A stretch of DNA of 39,434 nt from an uncultured Lachnospiraceae bacterium (GTDB lineage Bacteria; Bacillota; Clostridia; Lachnospirales; Lachnospiraceae): contig CAMWLV010000013.1 in the NCBI GenBank assembly GCA_947175175.1, forward strand, positions 1 to 39,434. Direction: 5' to 3'. Both the position numbers and the translations under genes were made by a program. The notes under the pieces are model-generated. The model ran no database searches. It was not told the origin of the DNA and was given only the letters and a program-made list of their open reading frames with translations. Positions within the stretch are counted from its first letter, which is position 1; every line of letters begins with the position of its first letter. This document shows, one piece after another, positions 7,403 through 16,034 of this stretch.

Positions 7403-7660
7403 ATGTCAGATCTAACATCTATGATCAATATCGGAAACGAAATGGCAAAAAAACTGAATACCGTCGGAATTGATTCCTCCGAAAAACTGATCGAACTCGG
7501 TTCCAAGCAGGCATTTTTAAAGCTGAAAGAAACCTATCCCCAAGTCTGCTTGGTTCATTTATATGCCTTGGAAGGCGCAATTCTCAATACCGAATTCAAC
7601 AGTCTTTCGGAAGATAAGAAAAGAGAGTTAAAAGAATTTAGTGATTTCCTAAAGAAGTAA
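7403..7660 (+). CDS. TfoX C-terminal domain protein
   Basis: This 85-residue protein matches the free-standing TfoX_C module throughout: an N-terminal NIGNEMAKKLNTVGI helix-hairpin-like segment, then SSEKLIELGSKQAFLKLKE and a LYALEGAIL core. In Proteobacteria the domain is part of a competence regulator; stand-alone copies in Firmicutes have no settled role. The fold resembles small nucleic-acid-binding helical domains, so DNA binding is possible but unproven. AGGAG lies 7 bases before the ATG. A short inverted repeat (about 7341-7364) precedes the gene. It converges on ogt with a 7-base gap. Confidence 0.75.
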   Translation: MSDLTSMINIGNEMAKKLNTVGIDSSEKLIELGSKQAFLKLKETYPQVCLVHLYALEGAILNTEFNSLSEDKKRELKEFSDFLKK

Positions 7661-7667
7661 TTTCTCC

Positions 7668-8201
7668 TTACAATGCCGTGCCTTTTGTAGGAATAAAGAA
7701 CTTCGATATATCTGCTTTTTCCAATGTCAAAAGCCGCACCTTTTTGTCGATACCGCCCGCGTAACCTGTGAGGCTTCCGTTTGTACCGACTACTCTGTGA
7801 CATGGTATAATCAGGGAAATCGGATTGTGGCTGACTGCACCGCCGACCGCGTGTGCTGACATTCGCTCCATTCCCCTCTGTCCTGCGATCTCTTTCGCAA
7901 TCGCTCCATAAGTCATGGTGTGTCCGAAAGGAATTTTTAGCATAATTTCCCACACAGCTCTGCGGAATGGTGTAGTCTGCATAGACAGTGGGGGTGTAAA
8001 ATCCGGCTCCTGTCCTCCGAAATAAAGGTCAAGCCATTGACCAGTCTGCTCAAAAATCGGAAGTTCTCTCTGTTCGTTTTCTTCTGAAAGAGTACTGCCA
8101 TAATATTTCTGACCATCAAACCATAAACCCGACAACTTCTCTCCATCACTTGCAAGGGTAATCGTGCCAAGCGGAGAATTGTAGTAATGTATATATTGCA
8201 T
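7668..8201 (-). CDS. ogt: Methylated-DNA--protein-cysteine S-methyltransferase
   Basis: This 177-residue suicide repair protein moves alkyl groups from O6-alkylguanine (and O4-alkylthymine) to its own cysteine. The active site IIPCHRVV (Cys about 134) and the following GTNGSLTGYAGG are intact. The helix-turn-helix stretch before it (TMTYGAIAKEIAG) holds the DNA-inserting segment. The N-terminal ribonuclease-like domain is short, as in single-domain Ogt proteins. The last 15 residues or so (ADISKFFIPTKGTAL) extend slightly past the usual end. AGGAGA lies 9 bases before the ATG. The gene follows the unknown 155-residue gene by 24 bases on the same strand and may be read from the long upstream operon. 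Confidence 0.9.
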   Translation of the reverse strand: MQYIHYYNSPLGTITLASDGEKLSGLWFDGQKYYGSTLSEENEQRELPIFEQTGQWLDLYFGGQEPDFTPPLSMQTTPFRRAVWEIMLKIPFGHTMTYGAIAKEIAGQRGMERMSAHAVGGAVSHNPISLIIPCHRVVGTNGSLTGYAGGIDKKVRLLTLEKADISKFFIPTKGTAL

Positions 8202-8225
8202 AGTATTCGGTCTCCTGTATCCATT

Positions 8226-8693
8226 TCATTTTTTCAGTCCCATATACCTTTTTGTCTCCTCTGTTGAATCAATGCAGGGAATCTTTTGCACAAACGCATC
8301 AAAATCTTCATTTCCATAGTATTCTCTCACAACCTGTCTGATCACCTCCAGCGAAACAATCCCGCGCACCTGCGGTGTAAACACTCCAAAGGGCGTCTCC
8401 AGCTGAACCCTCTGTGTCATCTGCTCCTTTTCCTTATTGATCAATTCATATGTACGGAAATCCCCATTCGGCAGGTCAATGCGTGTCTCCCCGATAAACT
8501 GATCGTCCACACCATAAAATTGCAAAATCGCATCAGCTGATTGAAGGATCACAAAATCTTCTTCTCCTCTATCGATCAAAAGGATAAATCTGTCGATATC
8601 CTCATACAGAACACACTCCTCCTGATATCCTGATGCAAGCTCCACATCCACTACACGTTCTTCCTGAAACAACTTCTTTATCTCCATTTCCAT
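8226..8693 (-). CDS. Conserved-looking protein of unknown function (155 aa)
   Basis: I do not recognise this family. The 155-residue protein is acidic and soluble, with alternating hydrophobic residues that suggest a beta-rich N-terminal half (ECVLYEDIDRFILLIDRGEEDFVILQ). The C-terminal part is more helical (SLEVIRQVVREYYGNEDFDAFVQ). There is no signal peptide or membrane segment. It starts 7 bases after the MoxR stop codon, so it is almost certainly co-translated with the MoxR/VWA operon and may be a small accessory or adaptor. An in-frame ATG at 8687 has better spacing to GAGGG than the one at 8693, so the start is uncertain by two codons. Confidence 0.65.
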   Translation of the reverse strand: MEMEIKKLFQEERVVDVELASGYQEECVLYEDIDRFILLIDRGEEDFVILQSADAILQFYGVDDQFIGETRIDLPNGDFRTYELINKEKEQMTQRVQLETPFGVFTPQVRGIVSLEVIRQVVREYYGNEDFDAFVQKIPCIDSTEETKRYMGLKK

Positions 8694-8700
8694 CCGCCCT

Positions 8701-10212
8701 CTATTTCATCAACTCGTCAATCTCCGCCAATATATCCTTCTTGCGCTCAGAAAACAGCATGTCCTTGTTGTGTTTAAAATATGCCTGACAACCATATTTC
8801 CCGATAAAATGCGCCGAATAGCTGTTTGCAGTAAGCTCCGTCACCAAAATGAGCAATTCCTGACTGCCCATCTCAAAAGCTTCCTCGCAGAACGCAAACA
8901 CATTCGTCAGATTACTGTCCGTCTGCGAGACAAGTTTTGTGAGTGCCTTTTTTCTCTTGTCAAAATCGGCTTTCAATAATTTAAATGCTGCGTCCCCGCT
9001 CGCCGGAGCTTTCTGGGCGATCAGTTCTAACTGCTCATCCAAGGCAGCAATTGTGAGATTCAGTATGTACTCGCGGTCTGCGGAGAGATTCCCCGCTCTC
9101 TTTCCGACAGAAATCTCCTTGCGCTCTGCTGAGATCTGCCGCTTGACTACCTCCAGGAAATCCTTTTCGATCACAAAATCCGCCCGCATCAGTTTCAGGC
9201 AGTTTACCAATTCCATGACCGCCCCCTCCTGTGCGAATACATCGCGGAGCGTACCAATCAGGGCATCTGTCAGCAGACCCAGCAATGACAGACGCTCGTC
9301 AAATTTTGCCGCCTTTGCGCGCTTGACAATCTCCTTTCCAGCCTTTCCGGCGAGAATCTTGTCAACCTGGTAATCTGACCTGTACTTTTTAAACAAGTCG
9401 TAGTACACTGCAAAGCTCTTGGCAATTTTTTTGTTCTGCAGATACTGTACTACGAGCTGCTCCGTGACAGGAATATCCTTTTGTTCATATAATTTTACCA
9501 TGTCAGAGAGGTCACTCCAACCGCGGGCAGTCACAAAGCTTTTGCCGTCCACAGTGGTTTCTATTTTATAAAAGTCGTCCTTTTTAATATCCAGATAAGT
9601 CGTGATCGCGGGGTGCGTCCCCTTGACATAGGCGTATTCCTTCCAGACCTCATAATCGGCTTCCACGTCAATCCGCTTCAATCTGTCCCATGTCACAATG
9701 TCAAACTCGCGCACAGAATTGTTGTACTCCGGGGGATTTCCCGCAGTGACGACAATCCACCCACTGGGTACGTGATGACGTCCAAATGTCTTGTACTGCA
9801 GAAACTGCAGCATTGCAGGGGCAAGCGTTTCCGAGACACAATTAATCTCGTCAAGGAACAAAATCCCCTCCTTAAAACCCGTCCCCTCAATTACATCATA
9901 AACTGAAGCAATGATCTCGCTCATCGTGTATTCACTGACACTGTACTCCTCACCGCCGTAATTTTTCTTGACGATAAACGGGAGTCCCAGCGCCGACTGA
10001 CGGGTGTGGTGTGTCATGGAATAGCTGACCAGACCGATCTGCAGTTCCTGTGCGATCTGTTCCATGATCGCTGTTTTTCCAATGCCCGGTGCACCCATAA
10101 GAAATATGGGACGCTGCCTTTCGATGGGAATCACAAAATTCCCAAACTGGTCTTTTGTCAGATAAGCTGACACCGCGTTTTTAATATCTTCCTTTGCCTG
10201 CTTGATGTTCAT
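8701..10212 (-). CDS. MoxR-type AAA+ ATPase
   Basis: This 503-residue ATPase has Walker A GAPGIGKT (about 40-47), Walker B ILFLDEIN (about 117-124) and a sensor-1 region VVTAGNPPEYN. A second half of about 230 residues (helical, charged) is longer than in minimal MoxR proteins. MoxR ATPases typically act as chaperones with VWA-domain partners, to activate metal- or substrate-binding proteins. Here a VWA-like DUF2201 gene sits at the head of the same operon, with four LRR paralogues between them. The ATG at 10212 is chosen, with AAGGAG 12-13 bases upstream; a GTG at 10245 is also in frame. A fold-back repeat lies just upstream, between this gene and the last LRR gene. Confidence 0.85.
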   Translation of the reverse strand: MNIKQAKEDIKNAVSAYLTKDQFGNFVIPIERQRPIFLMGAPGIGKTAIMEQIAQELQIGLVSYSMTHHTRQSALGLPFIVKKNYGGEEYSVSEYTMSEIIASVYDVIEGTGFKEGILFLDEINCVSETLAPAMLQFLQYKTFGRHHVPSGWIVVTAGNPPEYNNSVREFDIVTWDRLKRIDVEADYEVWKEYAYVKGTHPAITTYLDIKKDDFYKIETTVDGKSFVTARGWSDLSDMVKLYEQKDIPVTEQLVVQYLQNKKIAKSFAVYYDLFKKYRSDYQVDKILAGKAGKEIVKRAKAAKFDERLSLLGLLTDALIGTLRDVFAQEGAVMELVNCLKLMRADFVIEKDFLEVVKRQISAERKEISVGKRAGNLSADREYILNLTIAALDEQLELIAQKAPASGDAAFKLLKADFDKRKKALTKLVSQTDSNLTNVFAFCEEAFEMGSQELLILVTELTANSYSAHFIGKYGCQAYFKHNKDMLFSERKKDILAEIDELMK

Positions 10213-10245
10213 ATTGTCATCATGCTCCTTTCTTTCTCTGCACAC

Positions 10246-10323
10246 TTAGGATCTGTCATGAAATAAACTTTCATTTTGACTTGCCTAAATCAGAATTAAA
10301 AGTTATTTCATAACAGCTCCTTA
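10246..10323. repeat. Compact MITE-family hairpin between LRR and MoxR genes
   Basis: The left arm (TTAGGATCTGTCATGAAATAA, 10246-10266) pairs with the right arm (TTATTTCATAACAGCTCCTTA, 10303-10323) with few mismatches, and the spacer is about 36 bases. The arms resemble the ends of the element at 1431-1596. The 78-bp element fills most of the gap between the two genes, so the operon mRNA would carry a stable hairpin here. Confidence 0.6.
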
Positions 10324-10327
10324 TATT

Positions 10328-12064
10328 TCAAACAATTTCATTGTCACTGTTCTTAATACGAAAGTGTTTTTCTCTGCAATAGGTTTCTGTCTTACTTCCC
10401 TTGGGACAGTATATAAACAGTTTTTGATTGTAGGGGAACACCTCTGCCGAGAGACGCTCTGATTGGTCAGACAGCAGCCGCTGAACAGATTTGGGCATCC
10501 TGATCTCTCTCAGTTTATCGCACGCATTAAACGCATGTTCTTCGATTTCAAGAACTCCTTCACAGACGCATACCTTTTCAAGCTCCATGCAGCCAAAAAA
10601 TGCTTTCTTTCCGATTTTCCTGACTGTCCCAGGTATTGTAATGTTTTTCAATGATCTACAATCCCAAAATGCACATTCACTGATCTCAGAAACGCCCTCA
10701 GGAATGTTAATCTCCTTCAAGGCCCACATCTGGCTGAAAGCATAACTGCGGATCTGCCGAATCGTTCTGGGCAGCGTAATGTTCGTAATCCTGCGATGCT
10801 GTTGAATATGTTTCAAGCCTCCCGCGGAATGATAATCCCCCACACAGACAGCATTCCCTGCAAATGCGCCGATCTCGATTGCTGAGACTATACTTTTACC
10901 AATCTTTTCCGGCACAATGACCTTCTCATTCCTGCCTTTGTAATTGGTGATGATCAGTGTGCCGTCCTCTCTTTTTTTGTAGCTCCATATCTTCCTTAAC
11001 TCGGCAACAGAATTGGGAGAAGCATTCAGTTCACGCATCAGCTTCTTTTCCGCTTTTTCAGCCTCCGCAGCAAGATCCGCAGTGCGGTTCTTATAATCGA
11101 GCAGCCATGCCGTTGATTCCATTTTGCCGTTTTGGGCAGCATACTCGATCATCTCGTCGCGCTTGCGTGGAAGTTTTAGCCAGCCATACTGCGCGACAAT
11201 CTCAAGGCAGGCAACATTCTCATAGAAAATCATCTCCTGCATCAGTCTTTTCTTATTCATTTTGGACTGGTTAAAATGATCCAGAAAGAATCCCAAATAT
11301 TCCGGCGAAAAGAATCGGTTGTGATTTACATGACAGAGCCAGTCAGTATAATGCAGCTTTTTGTCTTTAGACGCCTCCAAAGAATCAATTGTTGACTGTT
11401 CCCTGCCAAGTTCTGAGATCAATGCGGACATGACGCGGATAAAGTTTTCATCTCTCAGATGCTCTATCAGACTACAATACGCAAACCACGCGTTGCCCCC
11501 GCCGCCCTCTGTCAGCATTTTTTGCTTCTCATCAGAGATTGTGACTCCCTTTCCTTTCAACGCGGCAGTCATATTCTTATCATCAGTGAGGATTGCAAAA
11601 TACAAAAAGTCTCCCGGACGAAAACAGACTTTCTCCGCATTGTCGCAAAGATATTCCACAACTTGGATCAGTTCCTCCTCACAGACCGGCTTTAGCGGAT
11701 TGCCTTTCCGGTCAGCCAGCTTCTCAATATACCTTTTCCATATGTAATCACCTGTTATATGGATATTTTTTATCAAAAATAAGATAAAAAAGTCTGGCAG
11801 GTATGTCGCAAGTTCATTTTCAAATATCTGCGGAAATAAAGCGCGGACTGCCTCCATATCTTGGTGAAAGGACGCGCCGTTTTCGACCAGAACTTTCACC
11901 ATGTCCAATCCGCGAAAACGACCTGCAATCCCCAGAATGTGGGCAGTAAATACACCTTTTCCCAACTTCTGGTAAAGCTTTGCGACCTCGGCAGGTGTGT
12001 CGTTGATCACAGCCTGTTCCAGCGCCGCGATTCCATCTGCTTTGGCCTTTGTTAAACTACTCAT
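10328..12064 (-). CDS. Ankyrin-like/BspA-type LRR protein, paralogue with 4 repeats
   Basis: This 578-residue protein is the last of four tandem paralogues in transcription order. The N-terminal half has an ankyrin-like motif (GIAGRFRGLDMVKVLVENGA, about 45-64) and a long helical region. A second ankyrin-like stretch (KKRDEMI-type, with TAWLLDYKNRTAD) lies near 305-335. After a conserved IWSYKK...TNYKG linker come four 23-residue LRR_5 repeats (pattern I.IP..V..I...AF..C..L) from about 440 to 535. A C-terminal cap follows (YCPKGSKTETYC). It has no signal peptide, unlike surface BspA proteins. It starts 18 bases after the previous stop with AAAGGAG in the gap. A receptor or recognition role is inferred from architecture. 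Confidence 0.75.
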   Translation of the reverse strand: MSSLTKAKADGIAALEQAVINDTPAEVAKLYQKLGKGVFTAHILGIAGRFRGLDMVKVLVENGASFHQDMEAVRALFPQIFENELATYLPDFFILFLIKNIHITGDYIWKRYIEKLADRKGNPLKPVCEEELIQVVEYLCDNAEKVCFRPGDFLYFAILTDDKNMTAALKGKGVTISDEKQKMLTEGGGGNAWFAYCSLIEHLRDENFIRVMSALISELGREQSTIDSLEASKDKKLHYTDWLCHVNHNRFFSPEYLGFFLDHFNQSKMNKKRLMQEMIFYENVACLEIVAQYGWLKLPRKRDEMIEYAAQNGKMESTAWLLDYKNRTADLAAEAEKAEKKLMRELNASPNSVAELRKIWSYKKREDGTLIITNYKGRNEKVIVPEKIGKSIVSAIEIGAFAGNAVCVGDYHSAGGLKHIQQHRRITNITLPRTIRQIRSYAFSQMWALKEINIPEGVSEISECAFWDCRSLKNITIPGTVRKIGKKAFFGCMELEKVCVCEGVLEIEEHAFNACDKLREIRMPKSVQRLLSDQSERLSAEVFPYNQKLFIYCPKGSKTETYCREKHFRIKNSDNEIV

Positions 12065-12081
12065 CTGTTTATTTGTCTCCT

Positions 12082-13974
12082 TTAGTCAACACTGTTCTCA
12101 AACCGAAATCCCTTTTCCCTGCAGTACGCTTCTGCCTTGCTTCCATCTGGACAGTATATGGTCACTTTCGGGCAGCCGTGGAATATCTCAATGGTAATGT
12201 CAATATTTGTTTGAACAGTCAGCAAACGCTGAACTGATTCTGGCATCTCGACCTTTTCCAAATTGCTGCAGTCTTTAAATGCGCACTCCCCTATTTCAAG
12301 AACACCCTCACAGATATGCACTTCCTTAAGCCCGCTGCAGTTCCCAAATGCCCACTCTCCTATTTTTTCTACTGTGCCGGGGATCGTGAGTTTTTTTAAG
12401 GAAGTACATCCTTTGAAAGCATACTTGTCAATTTCCCTGACGCCTTCACAGATACACACTTCCTCAAGCTGACTGCAACTCGCAAACGCATACCTTCCGA
12501 TTTTCTCCACTGTGCCGGGGATTGTAATACTTTTCAAAGATTTACACTCACTAAATGTATATTCATCAATTTTCTGCACCGTGCCAGGAATCAGAATGCT
12601 TTGCAAAGCCTTACATCCATTGAATGCAGATTCACCAATTTCCTTAACACTCTCGGGAATGTTGATTTCTTCCAATGCCCACATATCCGCGAAGGCACTC
12701 CTGCCAATAGACTGAATCGTCCCTGGCATTGTAATCTTTGTGATCTTACGATGTTGATGTATTTGATCCCATGTCAGATAAAAGTTGACATAGGAGCCTC
12801 TAAATACATTCACATCAATTGTCGTGACGATTCCTTTGCCAATCTTTTGTGGAACCGTTACTTCAATCTCCTTACCTTTATAGTTGGTGATCATCAGTGT
12901 ACCATCTTCCTGCTTTTTATAGCTCCATATCTTTTTTAATTCGGCGACAGAATCCGGCGAAGCGTTCAGCTCGCGCATCATCTTCTTCTCGGCTTTTTCC
13001 TGTTCGGCGGCAAAATCAGCGGTGCGGTTTTTAAAGTCAAGCAGCCATGCAAGCGCCTCCGTCTTTTTGTTCTGGGAAGCGTACTCGATCATCTCATCGC
13101 GCTTCTTTGGCACGTCAAGCCAGCCCGCTTTCTCAATGACCGGCAGCGCATCCAGGGCGTCCTCGTCAATCAGTCCGCGTATCATTTTATACTTGTTCAT
13201 CTTATCCTGCCTGAAATGGGACAGGAAATAGTCAAATATGCCAATATCCCGAAAACGCATTTTCGTGATATCAAACATTTTCTCCGTATAGTAAAACGGC
13301 TTTCCATCAAGCTCCATGGCAAGCTGCTGCATCACTTCCAGGTAATCCTCATCGGGGAGTTTTCCTGTCATGGCACCATACTCATACCAGTAACCATCCG
13401 TTGCAGCGCCGCCCTCCGTGATCGTCTGAACACGCCTTTCGGAGAGTTTGAAACCGCGTTTTTTCAGTTCCTCATAAATGACGGTATCCCTGGCATAAAT
13501 CGCGTAAAAAAGCATCTCCTCGGGCTGAAACATCAGTTTTTCTTTATTTTGAATCAGATAGTCCAGCACGCGCACCCGCTCCTCATCCGCAAGAAACGGC
13601 AGCGGTTTCCCTGTGTCTCTTTTTGCATTCTTCGTAAATTTCATTCCCTTCATACTGCAGGCGCCTTTTAATCCGCCGCGAAGGATTTTCAACAGGTACA
13701 GCGAGTAATTGGTGCGGTAGTTTGCATACTTCTGACCGATATAACAGCGGTACTTTGTCTCGATTTCCTCCGTCGAAGGAAAATCAAAAGTGATTCCCTT
13801 TTCAAATAATGCCGCTACCATATCCAGCCCCCGAAAGCGGCATGCTAACCCCAGCGCCGGCGCCGACATTTCCACATCGCCAAGTTCTTCATATACTTTC
13901 AAAAGCTCCTCGACGGAGCAGTTGATGACCGCCTGCTGCAGCTGCGCGGCCTTTTCCACCTGCGTAAGTTCCAT
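12082..13974 (-). CDS. Ankyrin-like/BspA-type LRR protein, paralogue with 7 repeats
   Basis: This 630-residue protein has the same plan as its neighbours. The N-terminal module begins MELTQVEKAAQLQQAV with an ankyrin-like segment ALGLACRFRGLDMV. A middle module contains AEKKMMRELNASPDSVAELKK. Seven full 23-residue LRR_5 repeats follow, of alternating types: IPGTVEKIG..AF..C and ICEGV.EI..AF..C. The C-terminal cap is YCPDGSKAEAYCREK. The start at 13974 matches the paralogues' first residues and lies 7 bases after GGAGG; upstream in-frame ATGs at 13989 and 13980 are less likely. The gap to the previous stop is only 2 bases, implying coupling. No export signal is present, so it should be cytosolic. 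Confidence 0.75.
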   Translation of the reverse strand: MELTQVEKAAQLQQAVINCSVEELLKVYEELGDVEMSAPALGLACRFRGLDMVAALFEKGITFDFPSTEEIETKYRCYIGQKYANYRTNYSLYLLKILRGGLKGACSMKGMKFTKNAKRDTGKPLPFLADEERVRVLDYLIQNKEKLMFQPEEMLFYAIYARDTVIYEELKKRGFKLSERRVQTITEGGAATDGYWYEYGAMTGKLPDEDYLEVMQQLAMELDGKPFYYTEKMFDITKMRFRDIGIFDYFLSHFRQDKMNKYKMIRGLIDEDALDALPVIEKAGWLDVPKKRDEMIEYASQNKKTEALAWLLDFKNRTADFAAEQEKAEKKMMRELNASPDSVAELKKIWSYKKQEDGTLMITNYKGKEIEVTVPQKIGKGIVTTIDVNVFRGSYVNFYLTWDQIHQHRKITKITMPGTIQSIGRSAFADMWALEEINIPESVKEIGESAFNGCKALQSILIPGTVQKIDEYTFSECKSLKSITIPGTVEKIGRYAFASCSQLEEVCICEGVREIDKYAFKGCTSLKKLTIPGTVEKIGEWAFGNCSGLKEVHICEGVLEIGECAFKDCSNLEKVEMPESVQRLLTVQTNIDITIEIFHGCPKVTIYCPDGSKAEAYCREKGFRFENSVD

Positions 13975-13976
13975 CT

Positions 13977-15989
13977 TCATTCCTCCCATACAAACTGATT
14001 CTTAATATTCTTTCTCTTACAATACGCCTCCGCCCTGCTCCCCTTTGGGCAGATTACAGTCAGATTCGGACATTCTTCAAACACATCATAATGGTACTGA
14101 CCTTGATTTTTGCTTCTTATGCGCTGGACGGACTTTGGTATGAAAACCTCCTTTAGATTCTGGCATCTGGCAAATGCGCCCTCCTCAATTTCCTTCACAC
14201 CTTCACAGATCTGTACACTTTCCAACATCTTACAATACATAAACCCGTCCTTTTTAATTACTTTCACAGTACCTGGCACTATGAGGGTTTTCAAGGAAAT
14301 GCATCCACCAAATGCATATTCGCCGATTTCCTCCACGCCCTCACAGATACACAATTCTTCCAGTTTCAAGCATTGTGAAAATGCATGGTCGCCAATTTTT
14401 TTCACATTTTCAGGGACAATAATCCTTTTCAAAGAACCACATTGCACAAATGCCATCTTTTCTATTTCATGAACCTTTCTGGGAATCACAATCTCCTCCA
14501 GTGCCATGCGGAAAAAAGTACATGCACTTATTTTCTCTATGCCGTCAGGGATTGTAATCCTTTTTAAGGAACTACATCCGGAAAATGCCGAACAGCCAAT
14601 CTCCTTCACTCCTTTGGGAATATGGATCTCCTTTAATGACCGCATCTTATCAAAAGCGCCTGCGCCAATATACTGAATTGTCTCTGGCAGCACGATCTTC
14701 GTTATTCCCTGATGCAGCTCGATCTGCTCATCGGTAACTCTCGGATTGAAACGGTCTGTTACGGATAATCTGCGCCTATCTTCTGCTTTCATGTAAGTTT
14801 GTCCCGTAAATGCCGCTTTTCCGATTGCCGTGACAACACTTTTCCCGATTCTTTCCGGCACAATGACCTCTATAGCCGTACCCTTATAATTCGTGATGGT
14901 GAGTGTGCCGCCCTCTTCTTTCCTATAGCTCCATATTTTCTTTAATGAAACAACCGAATCCGGTGCTGCATTCAGCTCGCGCATCATGTTTTTTTCAGCC
15001 TTTTCCTGCTCCACGGCAATATCGGTCGTGCGGTTTTTGTATTCGAGCAGCCATGCAAGCGACTCCGTTTTGCCGTTTTCCGTGGCATACGCTATCATCT
15101 CATCGCGCTTTTTCGGCAGTTTCAGCCACCCCTCCTGCTCAATGACGGGAAGTGACTCCGCGGCATCTGCGTCAATCAAATCACGTATGATCTGATACTT
15201 TTTCATTTTTTTCTGATTGAAATGAGCAAGGAAAAACGCAAATACATCTATATCGTGAAAACGATTTTTGGTAATATCAAACATCTTTTCCGTATAACGA
15301 AACGGCTTTTCCTGCATCTCCAGATAAAGCTGCTGCATGACTCTGATATAATCCTTCTCGGCAAGATTTCTAGTCATGGCACAAAACTCAAACCAGTATC
15401 CGTCTGCCATGATACCCTCTGTAAGCGCGTAGATACGCTTCTCTGAGAGAGTAACATTACGCTTTTTCAGCTCCTCAAAAATGACAGCATCCTTTGCAAA
15501 TATAGCATAAAAAAGCATCTCCTCGGGCTGAAAGGACAGCGCCTCCTTCTTTTCGATCAGATAATTGAGCACTTCGATACGCTCCTCGTCCGCAAGAAAC
15601 GGCAGTGGCTTTCCATCGTCCCTCTTTGCGTTCTTTGCAAATTTCATGCCTTTCAGACAACATGCGCCCTTTATCCCTCCCCGAAAACTTCTGAGCAGGT
15701 ACAGCGAATAATTGGTGCGGTAATTCTCCCTGTAATTCGCATGCTTCTCACCGATATGGCAGTGGTATTTTATTTCGATCTCCTCGGTTGACGGGAAGTC
15801 AAAGACTGCCCCTTTTTCAACCATCGCCTTTACCAGGGCAAGTCCCCGGAAACGACAGGCAAGTCCCAGCGCAGGTGCAGACATTTCCACATAACCAAGC
15901 CCGTCATATATTTTAGAAAATTCCTCAACAGAACTGTTGATCACTGCACGCTCCAAAAGCGCAGCTTTTTCCTCCTGTGCAATCCCCAT
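13977..15989 (-). CDS. Ankyrin-like/BspA-type LRR protein, paralogue with 8 repeats
   Basis: This is the longest paralogue, at 670 residues. The N-terminal module starts MGIAQEEKAALLERAV and contains the ankyrin-like ALGLACRFRGLALVKAMVEKGA. The middle module keeps KKRDEMIAYATENGKTES. Before the repeats it carries an extra loop of roughly 15 residues (TYMKAEDRRRLSVTDRF) absent from the others. It has eight LRR_5 repeats, one of which (ISACTFFRMALEE) is a residue short and lacks the usual Cys. The C-terminal cap reads ICPKGSRAEAYC. AGGGGA lies 6-7 bases before the ATG, and the gap to the upstream paralogue is 45 bases. Length variation lies mainly in repeat number, which suggests expansion by unequal recombination. 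Confidence 0.75.
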   Translation of the reverse strand: MGIAQEEKAALLERAVINSSVEEFSKIYDGLGYVEMSAPALGLACRFRGLALVKAMVEKGAVFDFPSTEEIEIKYHCHIGEKHANYRENYRTNYSLYLLRSFRGGIKGACCLKGMKFAKNAKRDDGKPLPFLADEERIEVLNYLIEKKEALSFQPEEMLFYAIFAKDAVIFEELKKRNVTLSEKRIYALTEGIMADGYWFEFCAMTRNLAEKDYIRVMQQLYLEMQEKPFRYTEKMFDITKNRFHDIDVFAFFLAHFNQKKMKKYQIIRDLIDADAAESLPVIEQEGWLKLPKKRDEMIAYATENGKTESLAWLLEYKNRTTDIAVEQEKAEKNMMRELNAAPDSVVSLKKIWSYRKEEGGTLTITNYKGTAIEVIVPERIGKSVVTAIGKAAFTGQTYMKAEDRRRLSVTDRFNPRVTDEQIELHQGITKIVLPETIQYIGAGAFDKMRSLKEIHIPKGVKEIGCSAFSGCSSLKRITIPDGIEKISACTFFRMALEEIVIPRKVHEIEKMAFVQCGSLKRIIVPENVKKIGDHAFSQCLKLEELCICEGVEEIGEYAFGGCISLKTLIVPGTVKVIKKDGFMYCKMLESVQICEGVKEIEEGAFARCQNLKEVFIPKSVQRIRSKNQGQYHYDVFEECPNLTVICPKGSRAEAYCKRKNIKNQFVWEE

Positions 15990-16034
15990 TATCTTTCCCC
16001 TTTGAATTCCATATACACCATCTATATAATGCTT

